Assembly: GCA_965247065.1 (NCBI GenBank)
Contig: CBDFGN010000006.1
Coordinates: forward strand, 4,774,001 to 4,838,000
Reading direction: 5' to 3'
Source: CBDFGN01 sp965247065
GTDB lineage: Bacteria; Bacteroidota; Bacteroidia; Cytophagales; Cyclobacteriaceae
DNA: 64,000 bases
Shown here: piece by piece, positions 1 to 9,095 of the stretch
Layout: the number at the start of each line of letters is the position of its first letter
Numbering within the stretch: position 1 is the stretch's first letter
The notes under the pieces: model-generated
Database searches by the model: none
What the model was told of the DNA's origin: nothing
The model's input: only the letters and a program-made list of their open reading frames with translations
Program-made: the position numbers and the translations under genes

Positions 1-1591
1 GTCAATCCCACCTCCGTCAATGAGCAGGTTAGACACCTCCATTTCGAAACCACCGTCATCACCTTCCGAAATACCACCGTAGTAGGCCCGAAGCTTGCTA
101 GCGGTCAAAGTCAATTGACCGGCTTCAAAGGCCACCATGAGCGTATCCAGCCCCGTGACCGTCAGACCAGCAACGGTAAATTCCTTAAACTCCGTGCGAA
201 TTTTCAGACTGGCCGCCGGATCAAAGGCCATGGTATCGGTATCCAGCGTAAAGCGCCAATCGGCAATGAACGGAATAGGGTCACCGGAATCAATTTTCAC
301 CTTCAGCCCGATGACGAAGTCAATACCATATACCGCTCCTTCGTTGTAGAAACTGGCATTGTCGATGCTCATTTCCACCTGTGGAGCATCACCATCAAGA
401 CTGCCGAACTTGAAACCCACCAGTTGCGAAGGGTCGATGTTCAAAGGCAGGTCGGCAAAGAAGTTGGTAATGGGGTTCAACCTAGGCACATAGTCCCAGC
501 GCAGTGGTAGGTTGGCAGAGACCAGGGTTTTGTCAATGGGTTCATCACCCAGCTCAAAGGAGATTTGCAGGTCGGGCAATTCGGGTACTTCTATACCATC
601 TTCAATGGGCAACATAGCCATGATCTCCTTGGCATCGTCGAGCGCCCCTTCCACCTTTCGAATAAACGGCCCATGCAGCTTTAGTCCGGCCTCGTTGGAC
701 AAGAACAATCGCAGGGACAATTCCAGGTGGTCGTCCTCCATTACTGAGGAAAGGATGATGGCTGCTTCTCCGAATAAGGCCAGCTTCAGCCCACCAAACT
801 CGGCAATGTCAATCTGATCCGGAGGGCCGATAACCACATCGAAAAACACCCGTCCAAAGGCGTCAACACCGGTTTCGAGGTGGATAAAATCGTCGTACTG
901 GTCAATTAAATCGCCCACAGCATCTTTAACCGCAGACAGGTCGATGCTGCCAAATGGAAAGTCCTTAAGTAAAGCTCCAGCACCATCGAAAATAGATAGT
1001 ATTTTCCTGGGCTCTACCGGCGCTCTCCATCGGTCCTCCTGTCTTTTTGGAACTCCCATTTTAAGCCGACCCTCTGCAGACATCGGCCAGGGAATTTCCA
1101 CCAACACATCACTTTCTTCATCACCGCCAAAACTTCCAATTATTGATATCTCCCCCAAGGTGTCTCCCGGAAAATAATCTGGATGAGCATCGATTTGCCA
1201 GTCCGACAACAGGTACCACTCGAAAGAAATTTCATCGCCAACCTGGGTTAAAACCAACTTCCAACCCGCAACTTCAATCATATCCATGAACCTATTCTCG
1301 GGTCCTTCAAACCCTTCTAAGATCAGGCTTTCTGATGTGAGTGAAACTATTTCAAGATTTTCACTTTGAAATAAGATGGGGTACTCTAGATCAAGCTCCT
1401 CAAGATCAATTTGGTTGATTACTTGCTTCCTCTTCACTTCCTACATCCGAATAGTTACTTAATCTGATAGCCGTGACCGAAGACAGTTCGTCTAGAGCGT
1501 TTTCCACGCCCGGATCAGATTCTTCCGTTTTCCCGAACAATTCCAATCTGGAATCGGATTTGCCACAAGAAACCCATTTGTAATCAGGCAA
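1..1591 (-). CDS. Large beta-rich protein, 5' part, runs off left edge
   Basis: My own reading of the minus strand gives a frame open from about 1437 to position 1, with no stop, so the gene continues beyond the window. A GTG at 1437 could start it. A 61-codon stretch starting with TTG at 1591 ends in an overlapping frame at 1406; removing one C near 1415 joins the two (SEEEASNQ then QIDLEELDLEYP), so the true start is probably 1591. The product is acidic, rich in alternating hydrophobic residues (for example LQISFELGDEPIDKTLV), with no signal peptide or recognised motif. Its style resembles the giant protein at 16076, but I cannot show homology. Function unknown. Confidence 0.6.
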
Positions 1592-2016
1592 AATCTTTCC
1601 TTTTTGTAACGGTTGGCTAGTGGTGGTTATAGACTACAACCTTAAATAGCATCAACCACAATGTAAGAAAAAAATCAAATTATTGTAACATAAGGGTAAG
1701 GCATGAATTGTATTAATCCAATTAGTGGGTATAGGTGGTGGTCAATTTATCGCCGCTAGTGCTCAAACAAGGGTCTTTCTTCTTTTACCCAAGTTTCATC
1801 CGTTTTCCCATCACCATCTTCTATTGCATTTTTCAAAGCATTATGAAGTCGACGCCCGAACATCAAGAATTCACTTCGCTTGGCCATTTTTCTGGTTTTT
1901 ATGAGTCATCGTTATTCTAAATAAGATTTCAAGGAAACAACTGGTTAGTCACTTTTTTGAACCTTTAATCACTTTGTATTTGAGTGTCCGAGTATCGAAA
2001 GCAGGCTGAGTGGATT
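1592..2016. other. Intergenic, no gene seen
   Basis: AT-rich stretch between the left-edge gene and the IS3 scar. Short open frames here have no protein-like composition or usable ribosome binding site. Nothing else recognised. Confidence 0.5.
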
Positions 2017-2390
2017 TGCAATAAAAACTGGACAGTAGGTTAAGCAACTTTTCTTAAGATTTCATTTTGTTCAAATTCCATTGGAGTAAGGTATCCCAAT
2101 GAGGAATGTCTTCTTTTTCTGTTGTACCAGATCTCAATAAATTCAAATACCTCCAGTCTGGCATGTGCCTTAGATCGGAAGCGATTGTGGTAAATCAATT
2201 CGGATTTTATGATTTTAAAAAAGCTTTCTGCCACAGCATTATCCCAACAATCACCTTTCCGACTCATACTTTGAGTGACTCGCTTACAGTTGGCTAGAAT
2301 GGCCCTGAATTCACTGCAGGCATATTGAACGCCTCGGTCTGAATGAAAGAGGAGTTTATCGTATAAAGGCAGTGGCCATGTAGGCACCTG
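2017..2390 (-). pseudogene. IS3-family (IS150-like) transposase OrfB, C-terminal remnant
   Basis: About 110 residues of an IS3-family integrase-type transposase remain: the second catalytic Asp region (FHSDRGVQYACSEF), the stretch before the catalytic Glu (GDCWDNAVAESFFKIIKSE) and the usual tail (YNRKRRHSSLGYLTP). The stop is at 2040. A terminal sequence beginning TGCAATAAAAACTGGACAGT at about 2017 probably marks the element's end. OrfA, the N-terminal half of OrfB and the other terminus are missing. The upstream edge, near 2370-2390, is fused directly to a TPR coding fragment. The remnant cannot transpose by itself. Confidence 0.85.
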
Positions 2391-2697
2391 CAAAGTCCGG
2401 GTCTAACTCAATGGCTTTGTCCCAATCCCCAATGGCTTGCTCCAAGTGGCCAGAATTTGCATAGGCACCCCCCCGATTGTAGTAGGCCTTTGCATCGTCT
2501 GGGTCTAACTCAATGGCCTTCGTGTAGTCAGCAATGGCTTTCTCCAGGTCACCAGATTCTTTATAGGCAGCCCCCCGATTGTTGTAAGCTCTTGCATCGT
2601 CTGGGTATAACTCAATGGCCTTGGTGTAGTCAGCAATGGCTTTCTCAAGGTCACCAGATTCTTTATAAGCATCCCCCCGCCACAAGAAGCGTTTCAC
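2370..2697 (-). pseudogene. TPR-repeat fragment
   Basis: Three TPR units (RGDAYKESGDLEKAIADYTK and two similar) lie in one frame and closely resemble the repeats of the protease-TPR gene at 4102-6189. The frame opens with a GTG followed by six residues unlike TPR, and ends inside the IS3 scar after AGAY. Both ends therefore look truncated. It is probably a recombination product of a second copy of the neighbouring TPR gene, and not a working protein. Confidence 0.7.
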
Positions 2698-2918
2698 TTG
2701 TTTTCTGGCTAATTCAGGCAGGCACTTGCCCCAACAAAATCTAATCCTGCTAAATTTAGCGAAGCCAGATCAGCGCATCTCCGAAAATACGTGGACCACA
2801 CTTTGGAAACGAGGCGAAAAGGACTTAAGCAGAAAGAAAGGGGGAAATAAGAATGGGAATTAGTGTCTAAGCTAGACTCATTCTTAGGTCTTTTGCCAAG
2901 TAGCTACAACACCCAGGA

Positions 2919-4094
2919 TCAGACGGCACCACTTTTCTTTTTTGAGAACTGGTCGGCCTCTTTAGAAAATTTGCACAATTGAAACATAGAAATAGTTCCT
3001 CGGAAGAAGAAATAGCCAAATATGAGAGTTACAATTGATATTCCAATCAGAATCGTTGTTCCTATTAAAAGGGTATATCCTGCCTTACCGGGCATTGCCA
3101 CGGAGCCTAGGAAGAAAATTAGAGGTCCCACAAGGAGCAGCCCCAATGTAAAAAACCGATTTCTTTTATAACTTCCATAAGTTAGAACTAAAATCCACAC
3201 AGCATCAAGCAAGCCCCAAATATCAACGTGAAATTTGGGTGGATCATTCTCGTAATAAGCTCTTAGAAAGGAGAAAATTAGGGTTCCTGTGGCACATGCT
3301 AATCCCATGATCCAGGCATTCCTTATATGCCTTTCGGCTTTCTTCACATCGAACTCTGCTGATTTTTCCCTCTTATCGGATGGTGATTTTCTGAGGCTGA
3401 TAACCATTGTTTTTGAAAAGCTATCATGCCAACCCCTTGGTCTTCGCCCAACAAACGATAATACTTCAAAAGGAATAAATCGGCAAAGTGTTCTTCCAAC
3501 AGCGCTCCTGAATGTTAATTCAGTACCATCTTGATTAACCGCTTTTGTTCCAGTGATATGTTTTCCTATGGTTCTGCCCCAAACAGCCTCTTGAGGAAGG
3601 TAATATATGATATATAATACCACACTGACAGCATAACCATTTGCATCTTCGGTAAAGAATTCAGGCCATGAAAATACTAGCAAGACTGCTAAAACATAAA
3701 TAAAGGCAAAGTCCAGAATAAAATTTCCCGATCGCTGACCCCTGCTGGCCGGGATAGTTACTCCACGTGCTGCCATTTGGGCGGTTAATGAGTTGTGCTC
3801 TCTTACCTTAAGTTTGCCCAAAGCAAACAAATCCAATAGTTCCTGATCTCTACACTTATCAAACTGTCTGGCTATTTGTTCCTCTATCTTTGCTTTTGTC
3901 CATGCTTGTTCCTTTTCCCTGGCTATTTGTTCCTCCTTGGGGGGCGGACGTTTTGGAATGGAAACCCCGCGTTTTGTAAGTTCCTCCTCCAAAACTTCAT
4001 AGGCTAATTCGGTGAGTGTGCCGGTAGCGTGAAGATCCAACAGCTCTTGGTCCGTCTTATCGACATAATTCCGGGCTATTGTGTCACTATCCAT
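2919..4094 (-). CDS. RDD-family membrane protein with two N-terminal repeats
   Basis: 391 aa from the ATG at 4094, preceded by GGAGAG; a TTG at 4112 would overlap the upstream gene. The first ~110 residues hold two similar segments, DQELLDLHATGTLTELAYE and DQELLDLFALGKLKVREHN, each ending near RGV(S/T)IP. An RDD domain follows, with transmembrane helices and the family's WGRTIGKHITGTKAV segment before the second helix, then a C-terminal part with about four more hydrophobic helices. RDD proteins are poorly understood multi-pass membrane proteins, some implicated in ion exchange. It sits directly after the M50-TPR gene (stop 4102), so the two are probably co-transcribed. Its function with the protease is unknown. 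Confidence 0.75.
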   Translation of the reverse strand: MDSDTIARNYVDKTDQELLDLHATGTLTELAYEVLEEELTKRGVSIPKRPPPKEEQIAREKEQAWTKAKIEEQIARQFDKCRDQELLDLFALGKLKVREHNSLTAQMAARGVTIPASRGQRSGNFILDFAFIYVLAVLLVFSWPEFFTEDANGYAVSVVLYIIYYLPQEAVWGRTIGKHITGTKAVNQDGTELTFRSAVGRTLCRFIPFEVLSFVGRRPRGWHDSFSKTMVISLRKSPSDKREKSAEFDVKKAERHIRNAWIMGLACATGTLIFSFLRAYYENDPPKFHVDIWGLLDAVWILVLTYGSYKRNRFFTLGLLLVGPLIFFLGSVAMPGKAGYTLLIGTTILIGISIVTLIFGYFFFRGTISMFQLCKFSKEADQFSKKKSGAV

Positions 4095-4101
4095 GCTTAT
4101 T

Positions 4102-6189
4102 TCACTCTCCAAGTTGGGATTTCAATTTTTCAATGCTTTTTAGAACTTCCTCTCGATCCGGAGCATAGGGGGCAAGCTCCAGATACCGCTCATAGTCAGC
4201 AATGGCTTCCTCCAAGTCGCCAGAATTGTAATAAGCAATCACTCGATTGTGGTAAGCCATTGTATAGTTGGAGTCCAACTCAATAGCATTGGTATAGTCA
4301 GCAATGGCCTTCCCCAAGTTACCGGAATTTGAATAGGAAATCCCTCGATTGTTATAGGCCTCCGGATCGGCTGGGTCCAACTCAATGGCTTTTGTGAAGT
4401 CCTGAATGGCTTGTTCCAAGTCTTCAAGTTTTGCATAAGCCTTCCCCCGATTGTAGTAAGCCAGCGCGAGATCTGCGTCTAACTGAATGGCCCTGGTATG
4501 GTCGGCAATGGCTTGCTCTAAGTCGCCAATGTCAGCATATAAAGTTCCCCGATCGGTGTAGGCCACTGCATAGCCTGTGTCGATCTCAATGGCTTTGTTG
4601 TGGTCACGAATGGCTTTCTCAAAGTTCCCAGAATTGTAATAAGCCTTCCCCCGATTGTAGTAAGCCAGTGCAAGGTCCGGCTCTAATGCAATGGCCTTGG
4701 TGTAGTCTCGTATGGCTTGGTGCGGGTCGCCCGAAACATCATAAGTACTCCCCCGATTGATGTAGGCCATTCCAACGTCTGGGTCCAATTCAATAACCGT
4801 GCTGTAGTCAGCAATGGCCTTCTCTAAATCGCCAAATTCCTTATAAGCAAGCCCTCGACTGTTGTAGGCATATACATCGTTAGAGTCTAGCTCGATAGTT
4901 TTGGTATAGTCAGCAATAGCTTTCTCCAATTCACGAGATTCATAATAAGCAAACCCCCTATTGTTGTAAGCCTCGGCATCACCTGGGTCTAACTCAATGG
5001 CTTTGTTGAAATCACTAATGGCTTGCTCTAAGTCGCCAGAATGGTAATAAGCAAATCCTCGATTTGAGTACGCAAGTGCAAACTTAGAGTCTAACTCAAT
5101 GGCCTTGGTGTAGTCCCGAATGGCTTGCTCTAAGTCGCCCAAATTGTAATAAACAAGCCCCCGATTGTTATAAGCCATTGCATTATCCGGGTCTAATTCA
5201 ATAGCCTCGGTGTAGTCGGCAATGGCTTGTTCAGGAGTTGAATCTGTATACATCAGTCCTAAGGCAATAAACGGCCCCACAAAAAATAGTAGCCAGATCC
5301 CCACAAGGATTGCTTTTGCCATTCCGGAAAGGTCAACTATCGGCTTGGTCGTCAATATCGCTGTTATCAGATTGATGATAGAATTCTCCTTTGAAGATGC
5401 AGCATAATTGCCCGGTTGCAATTTTAGGTGGGGATAGTTACTTACAATCTGGTCTCTTATCAGCCAGTATTCCTTACTTGTTAATTCCTCAAATGGTTTT
5501 TCATAATCAATGCTTTGTTGATCCAAGGCTTTTCGGATTTTTTTGGACTTACCTTGGGAAGTGAGTCCTATTAATAAAAAAATAGGAATTATTAAAAGAA
5601 AGTATTCCTCAAGAGAAATAGCGATAATTGCCAGCCCTGCAGCAGATAAGATTGTGAAAATGGCGCGTAGTTTTTCCTTGTTAGTGAAGAATAGTGTTCC
5701 AATCAACTGGCCCCCATCTAAAGGAGTTAGGGGCAAAAGATTGAACATATTCAGGAATATGAAAATATTTGCCGTCATCTCTAAATCGGGACTATTATTC
5801 ACAATACTCAGGTAGTACATAATGATGCCTATCAATATTCCGGGTACTGGCCCGGCCAGCAAAATGATGGCATTTTGTTTTTGGGAAACGTTATTCTTTT
5901 TCCCTGTCGCCAGTGCTCCCAGCAATGGAATAAAAAACATTTTTACATCCTTGTAGTTAAAGATTTTCATGGCCAAAAGGTGCCCCATTTCATGAATGAA
6001 TATTACGACTACTAAGATGAGTATGAATTTTAAGTCAGCATCAAATAAGAGGTAAAAAGCCAGAACAAACAGAGCAATACTCGCAATTGATTTAATGACT
6101 GTGTTGGAGGTTACTGCTTCCTTTTCCGCTATTGAAGGTTTGTCTGGAAAATGAAGATCCTGCTTAGGCTCTTCTTCATTTTTTTCCAT
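4102..6189 (-). CDS. Site-2-protease-like M50 metalloprotease fused to TPR array
   Basis: 695 aa. The N-terminal half is a multi-pass membrane domain with the M50 zinc motif HEMGH (residues 66-70) and the third-ligand motif LTPLDGGQLIG (Asp about 158), as in SpoIVFB/S2P-type intramembrane proteases. After another membrane segment (~290-315), about ten complete 34-residue TPRs plus a partial one fill residues ~320-690, consensus EQAIADYTKAIELDP..AYNNRG. M50 proteases cut transmembrane substrates such as anti-sigma factors; the TPR array probably selects a partner. The array is also a 102-bp DNA tandem repeat and may expand or contract. Followed by the RDD gene in the same operon. Substrate unknown. 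Confidence 0.85.
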   Translation of the reverse strand: MEKNEEEPKQDLHFPDKPSIAEKEAVTSNTVIKSIASIALFVLAFYLLFDADLKFILILVVVIFIHEMGHLLAMKIFNYKDVKMFFIPLLGALATGKKNNVSQKQNAIILLAGPVPGILIGIIMYYLSIVNNSPDLEMTANIFIFLNMFNLLPLTPLDGGQLIGTLFFTNKEKLRAIFTILSAAGLAIIAISLEEYFLLIIPIFLLIGLTSQGKSKKIRKALDQQSIDYEKPFEELTSKEYWLIRDQIVSNYPHLKLQPGNYAASSKENSIINLITAILTTKPIVDLSGMAKAILVGIWLLFFVGPFIALGLMYTDSTPEQAIADYTEAIELDPDNAMAYNNRGLVYYNLGDLEQAIRDYTKAIELDSKFALAYSNRGFAYYHSGDLEQAISDFNKAIELDPGDAEAYNNRGFAYYESRELEKAIADYTKTIELDSNDVYAYNSRGLAYKEFGDLEKAIADYSTVIELDPDVGMAYINRGSTYDVSGDPHQAIRDYTKAIALEPDLALAYYNRGKAYYNSGNFEKAIRDHNKAIEIDTGYAVAYTDRGTLYADIGDLEQAIADHTRAIQLDADLALAYYNRGKAYAKLEDLEQAIQDFTKAIELDPADPEAYNNRGISYSNSGNLGKAIADYTNAIELDSNYTMAYHNRVIAYYNSGDLEEAIADYERYLELAPYAPDREEVLKSIEKLKSQLGE

Positions 6190-6450
6190 GCCGGTTAAGT
6201 TTATGGTTGGATATACAATTTAGAAACTTCGGTGATTGGAAGCAACCAGGACATCATAGCCGCTCAGCAGAAGTTCTCAAAAAAGATTAGGACTTGTAGG
6301 TCACCTTTTCTTTCGCTTTAGTCAACTGAATTAATACTAAAAATTCCTGGCCCTTTTTCATCTTTACCCGAATTCTTGGATTCAAAATCCTTTCCCTTTG
6401 TTCTCCTTTGCCTATTTTCGTACACAATCCTTTTAGTTGGCAGCCATTAA

Positions 6451-7158
6451 ATGAAGGACCTGACCAAAATAGCAGATAAGGGAGATTATCTCGTGAGTGA
6501 CAACAACCGACTATTGTTCATCGAGTGGACTGACAGGGACAAAATATTCTTCGCTTTCAACAATGACAAAGGACTTCAAAAAATCCAAGAGAAGGAATTT
6601 TGCAGCGCAATCGGCGGCTATCAATTCGAGAAAATTCAAAATCAATTAGGACGGCCAATCCATGACTTTTCCTCAACAGTAGGACCAAACGGAGACAGAT
6701 ACTTCTGCTTCTACCAAACTGACGTTATCTATGGGTTTGACAAAGACGGTAATAAAAAATTTGAGTGGACACCGGAAATTGGACAGGGACATTGTATTTA
6801 CGACATTAAATTTCAATCTCCCAACTCCATGTGGCTTGCATTCCCGACAGGGCAGACAGTAACTAAGGTATCGCTGGACACTAAAGAAGAGGAATATCAA
6901 ATTGGCGAGTACACCTATGACCATATCTACGAACCTTTGAGCTACCCGGAGAGTTTGTTTATCACTGACCGACATTTGTTTATACCCAACATGGGCAACA
7001 ACAAACTTTACCGACTCGACCTGACAACTTACAAACTTGACTTAATAGAAACATTTCCCGACCGACTTTGGGAATACATCCAAATCGGAGAGGACGAATA
7101 TGTTCACCTTGACAAAGGAGTATATAAAAAAGAAAAAATAACGGCTACCAACAATTAA
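6451..7158 (+). CDS. Hypothetical beta-propeller-like protein (possible gene cassette)
   Basis: 235 aa, no signal peptide or membrane segment. The sequence alternates short beta-type segments with Asp/Gly turns (FDKDGNKKFEWTPE; NKLYRLDLTTYKLDLIE), suggesting a partial propeller or WG-like fold. I recognise no family. Base composition and codon use look more AT-rich than in the tyrosinase genes. The stop lies inside a 63-bp attC-like element (7146-7208), the arrangement of an integron gene cassette, although no clear attC-like box lies just upstream of its start. Confidence 0.6.
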   Translation: MKDLTKIADKGDYLVSDNNRLLFIEWTDRDKIFFAFNNDKGLQKIQEKEFCSAIGGYQFEKIQNQLGRPIHDFSSTVGPNGDRYFCFYQTDVIYGFDKDGNKKFEWTPEIGQGHCIYDIKFQSPNSMWLAFPTGQTVTKVSLDTKEEEYQIGEYTYDHIYEPLSYPESLFITDRHLFIPNMGNNKLYRLDLTTYKLDLIETFPDRLWEYIQIGEDEYVHLDKGVYKKEKITATNN

Positions 7159-7208
7159 GCTTCAATGTTGCGAAGCGAGACTTTGGTTCATTAGAGCGAG
7201 TGTTGAAC
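7146..7208 (+). repeat. attC-like site, copy a
   Basis: 63-bp imperfect palindrome starting in the last codons of the preceding gene (CCAACAATTAAGC) and ending GTTGAAC, which fits the attC right core GTTRRRY. It is closely similar over its full length to the minus-strand element at 36596-36658, also 63 bp and also right after a gene. The left core is degenerate. Confidence 0.55.
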
Positions 7209-7575
7209 TTTAGCTACCTTAGGTGAATTAAAAAAATAAATGCTGTGCTTTCCTTTTAATCCAACAAATTAACCGTCACCTCCTCCCCTTCTTCCTCCCC
7301 TGCCCTACCCTCCAGGATGGCCTGAACCTCTACTTTGATCTTCCAGGTAGTGGGTGTCACTTTCGGCCAGAAACTAGGTATTGTTTTTGAATGAATATTT
7401 GATGAAATTGTAAAAGCGCTAATCATCAATAATAGATAACAGAATTCTTTCTGAATAAAAAATATCTCTTTGCCACCGGAGGAAGCAACTGAATTGGCTC
7501 AAATATTCAAAGGAATTTAGTTGCTTCAAAATCATAGATAACATTATCAATTTAGACCTTTAGCCCTTATCGAAT
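7209..7575. other. Intergenic; short minus-strand reading frame only
   Basis: After the attC-like site comes TTTAGCTACC.TAGG, a motif that recurs inverted at 34243-34265. A 56-codon minus-strand frame (7256-7426) is described separately. No other gene or RNA seen. Confidence 0.4.
7256..7426 (-). pseudogene. Short ORF, possible C-terminal remnant
   Basis: 56 codons, ATG at 7426, reading MISAFTISS near the start and WKIKVEVQAILEG in the middle, with a Glu-rich tail. The central segment resembles WKVKLEVKI near 23010 in the giant-protein gene, so it may be a leftover of a related gene. Too short to assign. Confidence 0.3.
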
Positions 7576-7950
7576 ATGGATAAACAGAATGAAAAACTTG
7601 AACGTCTGCTTGCTCCCCTACGTGCAGATAAATTGGCTGTCCCCGAGGGGACTTCACCACCAGAAGAACACGGACATTCCGACTCCTTTACTACCATAAG
7701 AAAGGCAACCCACCAGGATAAAGAGATCGAAATCCATACCACCTATAAGATATTATTAGATGGAGAACCCCTTATGGCCCACACGATGGTGCTCGATGAC
7801 GGTACCGTACATTATCATGGATTGCCTCAATATTCATTCGCTTCAGCAATGGATATGGCCCGAAAGATCATCGAAACTTCTGATGTAGAATTACCTGATG
7901 ATGATCTGGGCAGAGGCTATACACAACATACTAACGATAAGGAGACATAG
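7576..7950 (+). CDS. Putative tyrosinase helper (caddie-like) protein
   Basis: 124 aa, soluble, with many His residues (EEHGHSDS, EIHTTYKILLDGE, MAHTMVLDDGTVHYHGLP). It ends three bases before the tyrosinase ATG, so the two are surely co-translated. Bacterial tyrosinases are often co-encoded with a small His-containing protein that delivers copper or keeps the apoenzyme folded (MelC1 in Streptomyces). Here the position and His content suggest that role; sequence similarity to MelC1 is not evident, so this is inference from context. Confidence 0.6.
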   Translation: MDKQNEKLERLLAPLRADKLAVPEGTSPPEEHGHSDSFTTIRKATHQDKEIEIHTTYKILLDGEPLMAHTMVLDDGTVHYHGLPQYSFASAMDMARKIIETSDVELPDDDLGRGYTQHTNDKET

Positions 7951-7953
7951 GTC

Positions 7954-8913
7954 ATGGCCGCTATTCGTGAAAATATTCGCTCAAGTCAATCTGCCCGCGA
8001 CAACTTCCTTGATGGAATAGTGCAGCTCGATCAGGAAGAATCAGGCATAACTGCCGCTGACTTATACGGGTTCTTGCAGAGAAATCTACCTGGTGTACAG
8101 ATGGCCGGGATCAACCAGGAACTTTCCACCTACGACCTTTTCGTTTTCTGGCACGTTTTCGCCATGAACTTCACCCTCTCAGTTGGAAACGCTGCCCACA
8201 GCGGACCGATCTTTTTGCCCTGGCACCGCATGTATCTGATCCGCCTAGAGCAAGAGCTGCAACGCGTGCTCGGCAATGACGATTTCGGCCTCCCCTATTG
8301 GGACTGGGCTTCCGATGGTGAGCTGTCCTCAGATGAGCAATGGCAGACCCAACTTTGGAGCAGCGGTTTTCTGGGGGAGTCACGAAATCAAGTGGCCAGC
8401 GGGCCCCTGGCGGCAATGCAAGTGCGCCTCTGGCAAGACGTAAGAACGGCAATATTATGGTCCATAGACCCAAGGCCCATAGTGAGGCAGGCAGGCCTGG
8501 ATACCAGATTCGACTTTCTACCTCGCAAGAGTCACGTCCGCACCGCCATGCAAGAGAACAGCTACGATCAGCCACCATGGTCCCAGTCAGCCCCTGGGCA
8601 TCGCAATCGTCTTGAGGGTTGGATTAATGGACCCCAGCTCCATAACCTGGTTCATGTGTGGATTGGTGGTGATATGGGCCCCGGAACATCTCCCAATGAC
8701 CCCGCCTTTTTTCTGAATCATTGCAATGTCGATCGAATATGGGAAGCCTGGATGGATAGCAAAGGCCGCACCTACAGACCTGCCGCTGGTGAAGGACCCA
8801 GCGGACACCGCTTCGACGATACTATGATTGCCATACTCGGCGACCCTATGACTCCACAAGATGTTCTTGATCCTAACCAATGGTATAGTTATGATAGCCT
8901 AGTGGTGGATTGA
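7954..8913 (+). CDS. Tyrosinase / polyphenol oxidase-like copper protein
   Basis: 319 aa, no signal peptide. It contains the tyrosinase central domain with both type-3 copper sites: CuA His in FWHVF, AAHSGPIFLPWHRMY and CuB His in LHNLVHVWIGG and FFLNHCNVDRIWEAW. Such enzymes hydroxylate monophenols and/or oxidise o-diphenols to quinones with O2. The length covers the catalytic domain only, with no C-terminal shielding domain. Coupled to the small His-rich gene just upstream. Monophenolase and diphenolase activity cannot be told apart from sequence. Confidence 0.9.
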   Translation: MAAIRENIRSSQSARDNFLDGIVQLDQEESGITAADLYGFLQRNLPGVQMAGINQELSTYDLFVFWHVFAMNFTLSVGNAAHSGPIFLPWHRMYLIRLEQELQRVLGNDDFGLPYWDWASDGELSSDEQWQTQLWSSGFLGESRNQVASGPLAAMQVRLWQDVRTAILWSIDPRPIVRQAGLDTRFDFLPRKSHVRTAMQENSYDQPPWSQSAPGHRNRLEGWINGPQLHNLVHVWIGGDMGPGTSPNDPAFFLNHCNVDRIWEAWMDSKGRTYRPAAGEGPSGHRFDDTMIAILGDPMTPQDVLDPNQWYSYDSLVVD

Positions 8914-8968
8914 TAGATCCAAGCAACTTGGGCGGGGGTGAGCAGTATGATTCGGCTCATTATTGCTT

Positions 8969-9014
8969 CACATGTAAGCAGTAATCATCCAGGAGAGCAT
9001 TAGTCTTACATGTG
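8969..9014. promoter_or_regulatory. 10-bp perfect inverted repeat after tyrosinase
   Basis: CACATGTAAG (8969-8978) and its exact complement CTTACATGTG (9005-9014) are separated by 26 bp. No T-tract follows, so it is not a classical terminator; it could be an operator or a structured transcript end. Confidence 0.4.
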
Positions 9015-9095
9015 TACAACCGAAATGCTTTTTTGGTATCATTGTTGGGTGGTTTATTTCTATATTGATTGGATCAAGCACCATCTATTTTGATC

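Noticed and set aside
115..1177. Several plus-strand open frames near the left edge
   Set aside because: They are shadows of the minus-strand coding frame, which is open throughout and has far better amino-acid composition.
2457..2744. Plus-strand frames over the TPR regions (also 4029-4760)
   Set aside because: Antisense shadows of the 102-bp repeats: rich in Cys, Trp, Gln and Pro repeats with no start signals.
4102..5230. CRISPR-like regular repeats
   Set aside because: The 102-bp periodicity is the TPR coding sequence; the repeats are degenerate and in frame, with no spacers.
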